A stretch of 28,304 nucleotides of DNA from Saccoglossus kowalevskii. Taxonomy: Eukaryota > Hemichordata > Enteropneusta > Harrimaniidae. Positions 11,624 to 24,461 of this stretch are shown here, piece after piece. Made by a program: the position numbers and the translations under genes. A model generated the notes under the pieces. It was not told the origin of the DNA, made no database searches, and saw nothing but the letters and a program-made list of their open reading frames with translations. How positions within the stretch are numbered: the stretch's first letter is position 1; every line of letters starts with the position of its first letter. The DNA is taken from the NCBI RefSeq assembly GCF_000003605.2, contig NW_003127246.1, positions 1-28,304 on the forward strand. Reading direction: 5' to 3'.

Positions 11624-11779
11624 CCAATTTGAATTATATCTCACGTCTGTTCAACTCAAGAAAACACAACGCAATCGATGTCCGTTTCAATAACAATTCC
11701 GCATGATTAGTCAGTTCGTTTTATGTGACGAAAAGAACACCCCAACGCCTAGTTTTGCGATATAAACTTATCCACCACA

Positions 11780-11784
11780 ATATT
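11780..11784 (+). repeat. Right target-site duplication ATATT
   Basis: The insertion ends CCACA and the satellite resumes ATATTGCTGGTAG. The base before ATATT is A, where the satellite has G, so the shared string is exactly five bases. The register of the array is preserved if one ATATT and the 792-bp insert are removed. Confidence 0.85.
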
Positions 11785-12014
11785 GCTGGTAGAACTGATG
11801 TCCAATGAAAACCTACAACTGTTAAACTGTACCTCATTTGTATGGTAAGCAGGATATTGCTGGTAGAACTGATGTCCAATGAAAACCTAGAAATGTTAAA
11901 CTGTACCTCATTTGTATGGTAAGCAGGATATTGCTGGTAGAAGTGACATCCAATGAAAACCTACAACTGTTAAACTGTACCTCATTTGTATGGTAAGCAG
12001 GATATTGCTGGTAG

Positions 12015-12464
12015 AACTGACATCCAATGAAAACCTACAACTGTTAAACTGTACCTCATTTGTATGGTAAGCAGGATATTGCTGGTAGAACTGACATCCA
12101 ATGAAAACCTACAACTGTTAAACTGTACCTCATTTGTATGGTAAGCAGGATATTGCTGGTAGAACTGCCATCCAATGAAAACCTACAACTGTTAAACTGT
12201 ACCTCATTTGTATGGTAAGCAGGATATTGCTGGTAGAACTGACGTCCATTGAAAACATACAACTGTTAAACTGTACCTCATTTGTATGGTAAGCTGGATA
12301 TTGCTGGTAGAACTGACATCCAATGAAAACCTACAACTGTTAAACTGTACCTCATTTGTATGGTAAGCAGGATATTGCTGGTAGAACTGACGTCCATTGA
12401 AAACATACAACTGTTAAACTGTACCTCATTTGTATGGTAAGCTGGATATTGCTGGTAGAACTGA
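12015..12464 (+). repeat. Higher-order duplicate E, copy 1
   Basis: This 450-bp block is identical to 17176-17625 (offset 5161). Shared rare variants are CTGCCATCC near 12166 and two monomers with GACGTCCATTGAAAACATAC, each followed by GTAAGCTGG. The linked set of variants makes a single duplicated origin likely. Confidence 0.9.
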
Positions 12465-12939
12465 CATCCAATGAAAACCTACAACTGTTAAACTGTACCT
12501 GATTTGTATGGTAAGCAGGATATTGCTGGTAGAACTGACATCCAATGAAAACCTACAACTGTTAAACTGTACCTCATTTGTATGGTAAGCAGGATATTGC
12601 TGGTAGAACTGACGTCCATTGAAAACATACAACTGTTAAACTGTATCTCATTTGTATGGTAAGCTGGATATTGCTGGTAGAACTGACATCCAATGAAAAC
12701 CTACAACTGTTAAACTGTACCTCATTTGTATGGTAAGCAGGATATTGCTGGTAGAACTGATGTCCAATGAAAACCTACAACTGTTAAACTGTACCTCATT
12801 TGTATGGTAAGCAGGATATTGCTGGTAGAACTGCCATCCAATGAAAACCTACAACTGTTAAACTGTACCTCATTTGTATGATAAGCAGGATATTGCTAGT
12901 AGAACTGACATCAAATGAAAACCTACAACTGTTAAACTG

Positions 12940-13090
12940 TACTCATTTGCATGGTAAGCAGGATATGCTGGTAGAACTGACATCCAATGAAAACTACAAC
13001 TGTTAAACTGTACTCATTTGTATGGTAAGCAGAATATTGCTGGTAGAACTGACATCCAATGAAAACTACAACTGTTAAACTGTACTCATT
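12940..13090 (+). other. Indel-rich stretch of the satellite
   Basis: Within two to three monomers, CC becomes C in CTGTACTCATTTG (three times) and in GAAAACTACAAC (twice), and one T is lost in GGATATGCTGG. Elsewhere such losses are rare. All are shortened runs or missing single bases, which is the typical signature of long-read consensus error, though true decay of a few units is possible. Confidence 0.7.
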
Positions 13091-15169
13091 TGTATGGTAA
13101 GCAGGATATTGCTGGTAGAACTGACGTCCAATGAAAACCTACAACTGTTAAACTGTACCTCATTTGTATGGTAAGCAGGATATTGCTGGTAGAACTGATG
13201 TCCAATGAAAACCTAGAAATGTTAAACTGTACCTCATTTGTATGGTAAGCAGGATATTGCTGGTAGAACTGATGTCCAATGAAAACCTACAACTGTTAAA
13301 CTGTACCTCATTTGTATGGTAAGCAGGATATTGCTGGTAGAACTGATGTCCAATGAAAACCTACAACTGTTAAACTGTACCTCATTTGTATGGTAAGCAG
13401 GATATTGCTGGTAGAACTGATGTCCAATGAAAACCTACAACTGTTAAACTGTACCTCATTTGTATGGTAAGCAGGATATTGCTGGTAGAACTGATGTCCA
13501 ATGAAAACCTACATCTGTTAAACTGTACCTCATTTGCATGGTAAGCAGGATATTGCTGGTAGAACTGACATCCAATGAAAACCTACAACTGTTAAACTGT
13601 ACCTCATTTGTATGATAAGCTGGATATTGCTGGTAGAACTGACATCCAATGAAAACCTACAACTGTTAAACTGTACCTCATTTGTATGGTAAGCAGGATA
13701 TTGCTAGTAGAACTGACATCCAATGAAAACCTACAACTGTTAAACTGTACCTCATTTGCATGGTAAGCAGGATATTGCTAGTAGAACTGACATCCAATGA
13801 AAACCTACATCTGTTAAACTGTACCTCATTTGTATGGTAAGCAGGATATTGCTGGTAGAACTGACATCCAATGAAAACCTACAACTGTTAAACTGTACCT
13901 CATTTGTATGGTAAGCAGGATATTGCTAGTAGAACTGACATCCAATGAAAACCTACAACTGTTAAACTGTACCTCATTTGTAAGGTAAGCTGGATATTGC
14001 TGGTAGAACTGACATCCACTGAAAACCTACAACTGTTAAACTGTACCTCATTTGTATGGTAAGCAGGATATTGCTGGTAGAACTGACATCCAATGAAAAC
14101 CTACAACTGTTAAACTGTACCTCATTTGTATGGTAAGCAAGATATTGCTAGAAAAACTGACATCCAATGAAAACCTACAACTGTTAAACTGTACCTCATT
14201 TGTATGGAAAGCATGATATTGCTAGTAGAACTGACATCCAATGAAAACCTACAACTGTTAAACTGTACCTCATTTGTATGTTAAGCATGATATTGCTGGT
14301 AGAACTGACATCCAATGAAAACATACAACTGTTAAACTGTACTTCATTTGTATGGTAAGCAGGATATTGTGGGTACAACTGACATCCAATGAAAACCTAC
14401 AACTGTTAAAATGTACCTCATTTGTATGGTAAGCACGATATTGCTGGTAAAACTGATGTCCAATGAAAACCTACAACTGTTAAACTGTACCTCATTTGTA
14501 TGGTAAGCAGGATATTGCTGGTAGAACTGATGTCCAATGAAAACCTACAACTGTTACACTGTACCTCATTTGTATGGTAAGCAGGATATTGCTGGTAGAA
14601 CTGACATCCAATGAAAACCTACAACTGTTAAACTGTACCTCATTTGTATGGTAAGCAGGATATTGCTGGTAGAACTGACATCCAATGAAAACCTACAACT
14701 GTTAAACTGTACCTCATTTGTATGGTAAGCAGGATATTGCTGGTAGAACTGACATCCAATGAAAACCTACAACTGTTAAACTGTACCTCATTTGTATGGT
14801 AAGCAGGATATTGCTGGTAGAACTGACATCCAATGAAAACCTACAACTGTTAAACTGTACCTCATTTGTATGGTAAGCAGGATATTGCTGGTAGAACTGA
14901 CATCCAATGAAAACCTACAACTGTTAAACTGTACCTCATTTGTATGATAAGCAGGATATTGCTAGTAGAACTGACATCCAATGAAAACCTACAACTGTTA
15001 AACTGTACCTCATTTGTATGGTAAGCAGGATATTGCTGGTAGAACTGACATCCAATGAAAACCTACAACTGTTAAACTGTACCTCATTTGTATGGTAAGC
15101 AGAATATTGCTGGTAGAACTGACATCCAATGAAAACCTACAACTGTTAAACTGTACCTCATTTGTATGG

Positions 15170-15445
15170 TAAGCAGATATTGCTGGTAGAACTGATGTCC
15201 AATGAAACCTACAACTGTTAAACTGTACCTCATTTGTATGGTAAGCAGATATTGCTGGTAGAACTGATGTCCATGAAAACTACAACTGTTAAACTGTACC
15301 TCATTTGTATGATAAGAGGATATGCTAGTAGAACTGATGTCCATGAAAACTACAACTGTTAAACTGTACTCATTTGTATGGTAAGCAGGATATTGCTGGT
15401 AGAACTGACATCCAATGAAAACCTACAACTGTTAAACTGTACTCA
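15170..15445 (+). other. Indel-rich stretch of the satellite
   Basis: Four monomers carry many single-base losses: GCAGATATTG (twice), CAATGAAACCTAC, CCATGAAAACTAC (twice), GATAAGAGGATATGCTAG and CTGTACTCATTTG (twice). The frame shifts they cause create a longer minus-strand open frame here that has no coding significance. Confidence 0.7.
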
Positions 15446-17099
15446 TTTGTATGGTAAGCAGGATATTGCTGGTAGAACTGATATCCAATGAAAACCTACA
15501 ACTGTTAAACTGTACCTCATTTGTATGGTAAGCAGGATATTGCTGGTAGAACTGACATCCAATGAAAACCTACAACTGTTAAACTGTACCTCATTTGTAT
15601 GGTAAGCAGGATATTGCTGGTAGAACTGATGTCCAATGAAAACCTAGAAATGTTAAACTGTACCTCATTTGTATGGTAAGCAGGATATTGCTGGTAGAAC
15701 TGACATCCAATGAAAACCTACAACTGTTAAACTGTACCTCATCTGTATGGTAAGCAGGATATTACTGGTAGAACTGACATCCAATGAAAACCTACAACTG
15801 TTAAACTGTACCTCATTTGTATGGTAAGCAGGATATTGCTGGAAGAACTGACATCCAATGAAAACCTACAACTGTTAAACTGTACCTCATTTGTATGGTA
15901 AGCAGGATATTGCTGGTAGAACTGACATCCAATGAAAACCTACAACTGTTAAACTGTACCTCATTTGTACGATAAGCAGGATATTGCTAGTAGAACTGAC
16001 ATCCAATGAAAACCTACAACTGTTAAACTGTACCTCATTTGTATGGTAAGCAGGATATTGCTGGTAGAACTGACATCCAATGAAAACATACAACTGTTAA
16101 ACTGTACCTCATTTGTATGGTAAGCAGGATATTGCTGGTAGAACTGATGTCCAATGAAAACCTACAACTGTTAAACTGTACCTCATTTGTATGGTAAGCA
16201 GGATATTGCTGGTAGAACTGATGTCCAATGAAAACCTAGAAATGTTAAACTGTACCTCATTTGTATGGTAAGCAGGATATTGCTGGTAGAAATGATGTCC
16301 AATGAAAACCTACAACTGTTAAACTGTACCTCATTTGTATGGTAAGCAGGATATTGCTGGTAGAACTGATGTCCAATGAAAACCTAGAAATGTTAAACTG
16401 TACCTCATTTGTATGGTAAGCAGGATATTGCTGGTAGAACTGACATCCAATGAAAACCTACAACTGTTAAACTGTACCTCATTTGTATGATAAGCAGGAT
16501 ATTGCTAGTAGAACTGACATCCAATGAAAACCTACAACTGTTAAACTGTACCTCATTTGTATGGTAAGCAGGATATTGCTGGTAGAACTGACATCCAATG
16601 AAAACATGCAACTGTTAAACTGTACCTCATTTGTATGGTAAGCAGAATATTGCTGGTAGAACTGACATCCAATGAAAACCTACAACTGTTAAACTGTACC
16701 TCATTTGTATGGTAAGCAGGATATTGCTGATAGAACTGATGTCCAATGAAAACCTACAACTGTTAAACTGTACCTCATTTGTAAGGTAAGCAGGATATTG
16801 CTGGTAGAACTGACATCCAATGAAAACCTACAACTGTTAAACTGTACCTGATTTGTATGGTAAGCAGGATATTGCTGGTAGAACTGACATCCAATGAAAA
16901 CCTACAACTGTTAAACTGTACCTCATTTGTATGGTAAGCAGGATATTGCTGGTAGAACTGACGTCCATTGAAAACATACAACTGTTAAACTGTACCTCAT
17001 TTGTATGGTAAGCTGGATATTGCTGGTAGAACTGACATCCCATGAAAACCTACAACTGTTAAACTGTACCTCATTTGTATGGTAAGCAGGATATTGCTG

Positions 17100-17135
17100 G
17101 TAAACTGAATGTCCAATGAAACCTACAACTGTAAA
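17100..17135 (+). other. Short indel-rich stretch of the satellite
   Basis: One monomer reads GGTAAACTGAATGTCC, then CAATGAAACCTAC and CTGTAAACTG, giving losses of G, A and T and a gain of A. The flanking monomers are normal. Confidence 0.65.
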
Positions 17136-17175
17136 CTGTACCTCATTTGTATGGTAAGCAGGATATTGCTGGTAA

Positions 17176-17625
17176 AACTGACATCCAATGAAAACCTACA
17201 ACTGTTAAACTGTACCTCATTTGTATGGTAAGCAGGATATTGCTGGTAGAACTGACATCCAATGAAAACCTACAACTGTTAAACTGTACCTCATTTGTAT
17301 GGTAAGCAGGATATTGCTGGTAGAACTGCCATCCAATGAAAACCTACAACTGTTAAACTGTACCTCATTTGTATGGTAAGCAGGATATTGCTGGTAGAAC
17401 TGACGTCCATTGAAAACATACAACTGTTAAACTGTACCTCATTTGTATGGTAAGCTGGATATTGCTGGTAGAACTGACATCCAATGAAAACCTACAACTG
17501 TTAAACTGTACCTCATTTGTATGGTAAGCAGGATATTGCTGGTAGAACTGACGTCCATTGAAAACATACAACTGTTAAACTGTACCTCATTTGTATGGTA
17601 AGCTGGATATTGCTGGTAGAACTGA
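17176..17625 (+). repeat. Higher-order duplicate E, copy 2
   Basis: This block is identical to 12015-12464. It starts just after a monomer with GGTAAAACTG and ends where this copy has GATATCC in place of GACATCC. The indel-rich stretch at 17100-17135 lies immediately to its left and is not shared with copy 1. Confidence 0.9.
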
Positions 17626-17848
17626 TATCCAATGAAAACCTACAACTGTTAAACTGTACCTCATTTGTATGATAAGCAGGATATTGCTGGTAGAACTGAC
17701 ATCCAATGAAAACCTACAACTGTTAAACTGTACCTCATTTGTATGGTAAGCAGGATATTGCTAGTAGAACTGACATCCAATGAAAACCTACAACTGTTAA
17801 ACTGTACCTCATTTGTATGGTAAGCAGGATATTGCTGGTAGAACTGAT

Positions 17849-18365
17849 ATCCAATGAAAACCTACAACTGTTAAACTGTACCTCATTTGTATGGTAAGCA
17901 GGATATTGCTGGTAGAACTGACATCCAATGAAAACCTACAACTGTTAAACTGTACCTCATTTGTATGGTAAGCAGGATATTGCTGGTAGAACTGACATCC
18001 AATGAAAACCTACAACTGTTAAACTGTACCTCATTTGTATGGTAAGCAGGATATTGCTAGTAGAACTGACATCCAATGAAAACCTACAACTGTTAAACTG
18101 TACCTCATTTGTATGGTAAGCAGGATATTGCTGGTAGAACTGACATCCAATGAAAACCTACAACTGTTAAACTGTACCTCATTTGTATGGTAAGCAGGAT
18201 ATTGCTAGTAGAACTGACATCCAATGAAAACCTACAACTGTTAAACTGTACCTCATTTGTATGGTAAGCAGGATATTGCTGGTAGAACTGACATCCAATG
18301 AAAACATACAACTGTTAAACTGTACCTCATTTGTATGGTAAGCAGGATATTGCTGGTAGAACTGA
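17849..18365 (+). repeat. Higher-order duplicate C, copy 2
   Basis: This block is identical to 7747-8263. It is bounded on the left by GATATCC in place of GACATCC and on the right by GATGTCC in place of GACATCC. Confidence 0.7.
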
Positions 18366-20920
18366 TGTCCAATGAAAACCTACACTGTTAAACTGTACCT
18401 CATTTGTATGGTAAGCAGGATATTGCTGATAGAACTGATGTCCAATGAAAACCTAGAAATGTTAAACTGTACTTCATTTGTATGGTAAGCAGGATATTGC
18501 TGGTAGAACTGATGTCCAATGAAAACCTAGAAATGTTAAACTGTACTTCATTTGTATGGTAAGCAGGATATTGCTGTAGAACTGACATCCAATAAAAACC
18601 TACATCTGTTAAACTGTACCTCATTTGTATGGTAAGCAGGATATTGCTGGTAGAACTGACATCCAATGAAAACCTACAACTGTTAAACTGTACCTCATTT
18701 GTATGATAAGCAGGATATTGCTAGTAGAACTGACATCCAATGAAAACCTACAACTGTTAAACTGTACCTCATTTGTATGGTAAGCAGGATATTGCTGGTA
18801 GAACTGACAGCCAATGAAAACATGCAACTGTTAAACTGTACCTCATTTGTATGGTAAGCAGAATATTGCTGGTAGAACTGACATCCAATGAAAACCTACA
18901 ACTGTTAAACTGTACCTCATTTGTATGGTAAGCAGGATATTGCTGGTAGAACTGATGTCCAATGAAAACCTACAACTGTTAAACTGTACCTCATTTGTAT
19001 GGTAAGCAGGATATTGCTGGTAGAACTGATGTCCAATGAAAACCTAGAAATGTTAAACTGTACCTCATTTGTATGGTAAGCAGGATATTGCTGGTAGAAC
19101 TGATGTCCAATGAAAACCTACAACTGTTAAACTGTACCTCATTTGTATGGTAAGCAGGATATTGCTGGTAGAACTGATGTCCAATGAAAACCTACAACTG
19201 TTAAACTGTACCTCATTTGTATGGTAAGCAGGATATTGCTGGTAGAACTGATGTCCAATGAAAACCTACAACTGTTAAACTGTACCTCATTTGTATGGTA
19301 AGCAGGATATTGCTGGTAGAACTGACATCCAATGAAAACCTACAACTGTTAAACTGTACCTCATTTGTATGATAAGCTGGATATTGCTAGTAGAACTGAT
19401 GTCCAATGAAAACCTACATCTGTTAAACTGTACCTCATTTGCATGGTAAGCAGGATATTGCTGGTAGAACTGACATCCAATGAAAACCTACAACTGTTAA
19501 ACTGTACCTCATTTGTATGGTAAGCAGGATATTGCTAGTAGAACTGACATCCAATGAAAACCTACAACTGTTAAACTGTACCTCATTTGTATGGTAAGCA
19601 GGATATTGCTAGTAGAACTGACATCCAATGAAAACCTACAACTGTTAAACTGTACCTCATTTGTATGGTAAGCAGAATATTGCTGGTAGAACTGACATCC
19701 AAAGAAAACCTACAACTGTTAAACTGTACATCATTTGTATGGTAAGCAGGATATTGCTAGTAGAACTGACATCCACTGAAAACCTACAACTGTTAAACTG
19801 TACCTCATTTGTATGGTAAGCAGGATATTGCTGGTAGAACTGACATCCAATGAAAACCTACAACTGTTAAACTGTACCTCATTTGTATGGTAAGCAGGAT
19901 ATTGCTGGTAGAACTGACATCCAATGAAAACCTACAACTGTTAAACTGTACCTCATTTGTATGGTAAGCAGGATATTGCTAGTAGAACTGACATCCAATG
20001 AAAACCTACAACTGTTAAACTGTACCTCATTTGTATGGTAAGCAGGATATTGCTGGTAGAACTGACATCCAAAGAAAACCTACAACTGTTAAACTGTACC
20101 TCATTTGTATGATAAGCAGGATATTGCTAGTAGAACTGACATCCAATGAAAACCTACAACTGTTAAACTGTACCTCATTTGTATGGTAAGCAGGATATTG
20201 CTGGTAGAACTGACATCCAATGAAAACATGCAACTGTTAAACTGTACCTCATTTGTATGGTAAGCAGAATATTGCTGGTAGAACTGACATCCAATGAAAA
20301 CCTACAACTGTTAAACTGTACCTCATTTGTATGGTAAGCAGGATATTGCTGGTAGAACTGACATCCAATGAAAACCTACAACTGTTAAACTGTACCTCAT
20401 TTGTATGGTAAGCAGGATATTGCTGGTAGAACTGACGTCCATTGAAAACATACAACTGTTAAACTGTACCTCATTTGTATGGTAAGCTGGATATTGCTGG
20501 TAGAACTGACATCCAATGAAAACCTACAACTGTTAAACTGTACCTCATTTGTATGGTAAGCAGGATATTGCTAGTAGAACTGACATCCAATGAAAACCTA
20601 CAACTGTTAAACTGTACCTCATTTGTATGGTAAGCAGGATATTGCTGGTAGAACTGACATCCAATGAAAACCTACAACTGTTAAACTGTACCTCATTTGT
20701 ATGGTAAGCAGGATATTGCTAGTAGAACTGACATCCAATGAAAACCTACAACTGTTAAACTGTACCTCATTTGTATGGTAAGCAGGATATTGCTAGTAGA
20801 ACTGACATCCAATGAAAACCTACAACTGTTAAACTGTACCTCATTTGTATGGTAAGCAGGATATTGCTGGTAGAACTGACATCCAAAGAAAACCTACAAC
20901 TGTTAAACTGTACCTCATTT

Positions 20921-20930
20921 GTACAGTGTA
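20921..20930 (+). other. 7-bp insertion within a monomer
   Basis: The monomer reads CATTTGTACAGTGTATGG where others read CATTTGTATGG, an insertion of seven bases (CAGTGTA or an equivalent placement). It resembles a local slippage duplication of the TGTA string. I saw no second copy in the window. Confidence 0.8.
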
Positions 20931-21907
20931 TGGTAAGCAGGATATTGCTAGTAGAACTGACATCCACTGAAAACCTACAACTGTTAAACTGTACCTCATT
21001 TGTATGGTAAGCAGGATATTGCTGGTAGAACTGACATCCAATGAAAACCTACAACTGTTAAACTGTACCTCATTTGTATGGTAAGCAGGATATTGCTAGT
21101 AGAACTGACATCCAATGAAAACCTACAACTGTTAAACTGTACCTCATTTGTATGGTAAGCAGGATATTGCTGGTAGAACTGATGTCCAATGAAAACCTAG
21201 AAATGTTAAACTGTACCTCATTTGTATGGTAAGCAGGATATTGCTGGTAGAACTGACATCCAATGAAAACCTACAACTGTTAAACTGTACCTCATTTGTA
21301 TGGTAAGCAGGATATTGCTGGTAGAACTGACATCCAATGAAAACCTACAACTGTTAAACTGTACCTCATTTGTATGGTAAGCAGGATATTGCTAGTAGAA
21401 CTGACATCCAATGAAAACCTACAACTGTTAAACAGTACCTCATTTGTATGATAAGCAGGATATTGCTAGTAGAACTGACATCCAATGAAAACCTACAACT
21501 GTGAAACTGTACCTCATTTGTATGGTAAGCAGGATATTGCTGGTAGAACTGACATCCAATGAAAACATACAACTGTTAAACTGTACCTCATTTGTATGGT
21601 AAGCAGAATATTGCTGGTAGAACTGACATCCAATGAAAACCTACAACTGTTAAACTGTACCTCATTTGTATGGTAAGCAGGATATTGCTGGTAGAACTGA
21701 TGTCCAATGAAAACCTACAACTGTTAAACTGTACCTCATTTGTATGGTAAGCAAGATATTGCTGGTAGAACTGATGTCCAATGAAAACCTAGAAATGTTA
21801 CACTGTACCTCATTTGTATGGTAAGCAGGATATTGCTGGTAGAACTGACATCCAGTGAAAACCTACAACTGTTAAACTGTACCTCATTTGTATGGTAAGC
21901 AGGATAT

Positions 21908-21919
21908 TGTATGTGTAGA
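21908..21919 (+). other. Unusual monomer with altered CTGG site
   Basis: The sequence is GGATATTGTATGTGTAGAAC where others read GGATATTGCTGGTAGAAC, a net gain of two bases. It is unique in the window and changes the spacing between the marker monomers at 21789 and 22013 to 224 instead of 222 bp. Confidence 0.8.
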
Positions 21920-24239
21920 ACTGATGTCCAATGAAAACCTACAACTGTTAAACTGTACCTCATTTGTATGGTAAGCAGGATATTGCTGGTAGAACTGATG
22001 TCCAATGAAAACCTAGAAATGTTAAACTGTACCTCATTTGTATGGTAAGCAGGATATTGCTGGTAGAACTGATGTCCAATGAAAACCGACAACTGTTAAA
22101 CTGTACCTCATTTGTATGGTAAGCAGGATATTGCTGGTAGAACTGATGTCCAATGAAAACCTACAACTGTTAAACTGTACCTCATTTGTATGGTAAGCAG
22201 GATATTGCTGGTAGAACTGATGTCCAATGAAAACCTACAACTGTTAAACTGTACCTCATTTGTATGATAAGCTGGATATTGCTGGTAGAACTGACATCCA
22301 ATGAAAACCTACAACTGTTAAACTGTACCTCATTTGTAAGGTAAGCAGGATATTGCTAGTAGAACTGACATCCAATGAAAAACCTACAACTGTTAAACTG
22401 TACCTCATTTGCATGGTAAGCAGGAAATTGCTAGTAGAACTGACATCCAATGAAAACCTACATCTGTTAAACTGTACCTCATTTGTATGGTAAGCAGGAT
22501 ATTGCTGGTAGAACTGACATCCAATGAAAACCTACAACTGTTAAACTGTACCTCATTTGTATGGTAAGCAGGATATTGCTAGTAGAACTGACATCCAATG
22601 AAAACCTACAACTGTTAAACTGTACCTCATTTGTATGGTAAGCAGGATATTGCTGGTAGAACTGATGTCCAATGAAAACCTAGAAATGTTACACTGTACC
22701 TCATTTGTATGGTAAGCAGGATATTGCTGGTAGAACTGACATCCAATGAAAACCTACAACTGTTAAACTGTACCTCATTTGTATGGTAAGCAGGATATTG
22801 CTGGTAGAACTGACATCCAATGAAAACCTACAACTGTTAAACTGTACCTCATTTGTATGGTAAGCAGGATATTGCTGGTAGAACTGACATCCAATGAAAA
22901 CCTACAACTGTTAAACTGTACCTCATTTGTATGGTAAGCAGAATATTGCTGGTAGAACTGACATCCAATGAAAACCTACAACTGTTAAACTGTACCTCAT
23001 TTGTATGATAAGCAGGATATTGCTAGTATAACTGACATCCAATGAAAACCTACAACTGTTAAACTGTACCTCATTTGTATGGTAAGCAGGATATTGCTGG
23101 TAAAACTGACATCCAATGAAAACCTACAACTGTTAAACTGTACCTCATTTGTATGGTAAGCAGAATATTGCTGGTAGAACTGACATCCAATGAAAACCTA
23201 CAACTGTTAAACTGTACCTCATTTGTATGGTAAGCAGGATATTGCTGGTAGAACTGATGTCCAATGAAAACCTACAACTGTTAAACTGTACCTCATTTGT
23301 ATGGTAAGCAGGATATTGCTGGTAGAACTGATGTCCAATGAAAACCTAGAAATGTTAAACTGTACCTCATTTGTATGGTAAGCAGGATATTGCTGGTAGA
23401 ACTGATGTCCAATGAAAACCTACAACTGTTAAACTGTACCTCATTTGTATGGTAAGCAGGATATTGCTGGTAGAACTGATGTCCAATGAAAACCTAGAAA
23501 TGTTAAACTGTACCTCATTTGTATGGTAAGCAGGATATTGCTGGTAGAACTGATGTCCAATGAAAACCTAGAAATGTTAAACTGTACCTCATTTGTATGG
23601 TAAGCAGGATATTGCTAGTAGAACTGACATCCAATGAAAACCTACAACTGTGAAACTGTACCTCATTTGTATGGTAAGCAGGATATTGCTGGTAGAACTG
23701 ATGTCCAATGAAAACCTACAACTGTTAAACTGTACCTCATTTGTAAGGTAAGCAGGATATTGCTGGTAGAACTGACATCCAATGAAAACCTACAACTGTT
23801 AAACTGTACCTCATTTGTATGGTAAGCAGGATATTGCTGGTAGAACTGACATCCAATGAAAACCTACAACTGTTAAACTGTACCTGATTTGTATGGGAAG
23901 CAGGATATTGCTGGTAGAACTGACATCCAATGAAAACCTACAACTGTTAAACTGTACCTGATTTGTATGGTAAGCAGGATATTGCTGGTAGAACTGACAT
24001 CCAATGAAAACCTACAACTGTTAAACTGTACCTCATTTGTATGGTAAGCAGGATATTGCTGGTAGAACTGACGTCCATTGAAAACATACAACTGTTAAAC
24101 TGTACCTCATTTGTATGGTAAGCTGGATATTGCTGGTAGAACTGACATCCAATGAAAACCTACAACTGTTAAACTGTACCTCATTTGTATGGTAAGCAGG
24201 ATATTGCTGGTAGAACTGATGTCCAATGAAAACCTACAA

Positions 24240-24461
24240 CTGTTAAACTGTACCTCATTTGTATGATAAGCAGGATATTGCTGGTAGAACTGACATCCAA
24301 TGAAAACCTACAACTGTTAAACTGTACCTCATTTGTATGGTAAGCAGGATATTGCTGGTAGAACTGACATCCAATGAAAACCTACAACTGTTAAACTGTA
24401 CCTCATTTGTATGGTAAGCAGGATATTGTTGGTAGAACTGACGTCCATTGAAAACATACAA
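24240..24461 (+). repeat. 3-monomer higher-order unit (222 bp), copy 1
   Basis: The three monomers are GATAAG/CTGG/GACATCC, GGTAAG/CTGG/GACATCC, and GGTAAG/TTGTTGG/GACGTCCATTG with AAAACATAC. The next 222 bp repeat this order with the same rare TTGTTGGTAG plus GACGTCCATTG combination. Confidence 0.85.

Larger units (their letters stand above)
10988..11779 (+). mobile_element. Solo LTR of an LTR retrotransposon, inserted in the satellite
   Basis: This 792-bp segment has no similarity to the 74-bp unit. It starts TGTCG and ends CCACA, so the ends are TGT...ACA, the usual TG...CA termini of LTRs, and it is flanked by a 5-bp direct repeat ATATT. Its first and last five bases are imperfect inverted repeats (TGTCG against TGTGG). 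It has a TATA-like stretch (11560-11570) and AATAAA (11618-11623), followed by about 150 bp that would be U5. That order supports the + orientation, with U3 about 10988-11590. There is no gag-pol, primer-binding site or polypurine tract, as expected after LTR-LTR recombination. Target duplications of 5 bp occur in Gypsy, BEL/Pao and Copia elements, so the superfamily is unresolved. It carries 46 CpGs, unlike the CpG-free satellite. A full element whose two LTRs were collapsed in assembly is the main alternative. Confidence 0.82.

Noticed and set aside
10988-11779. DNA transposon or integrated gene cassette
   Set aside because: The terminal inverted repeats are only about 3-5 bp and there is no transposase frame. 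TGT...ACA ends with a 5-bp duplication and a TATA/AATAAA order fit an LTR better. A non-autonomous element of another class is not fully excluded.
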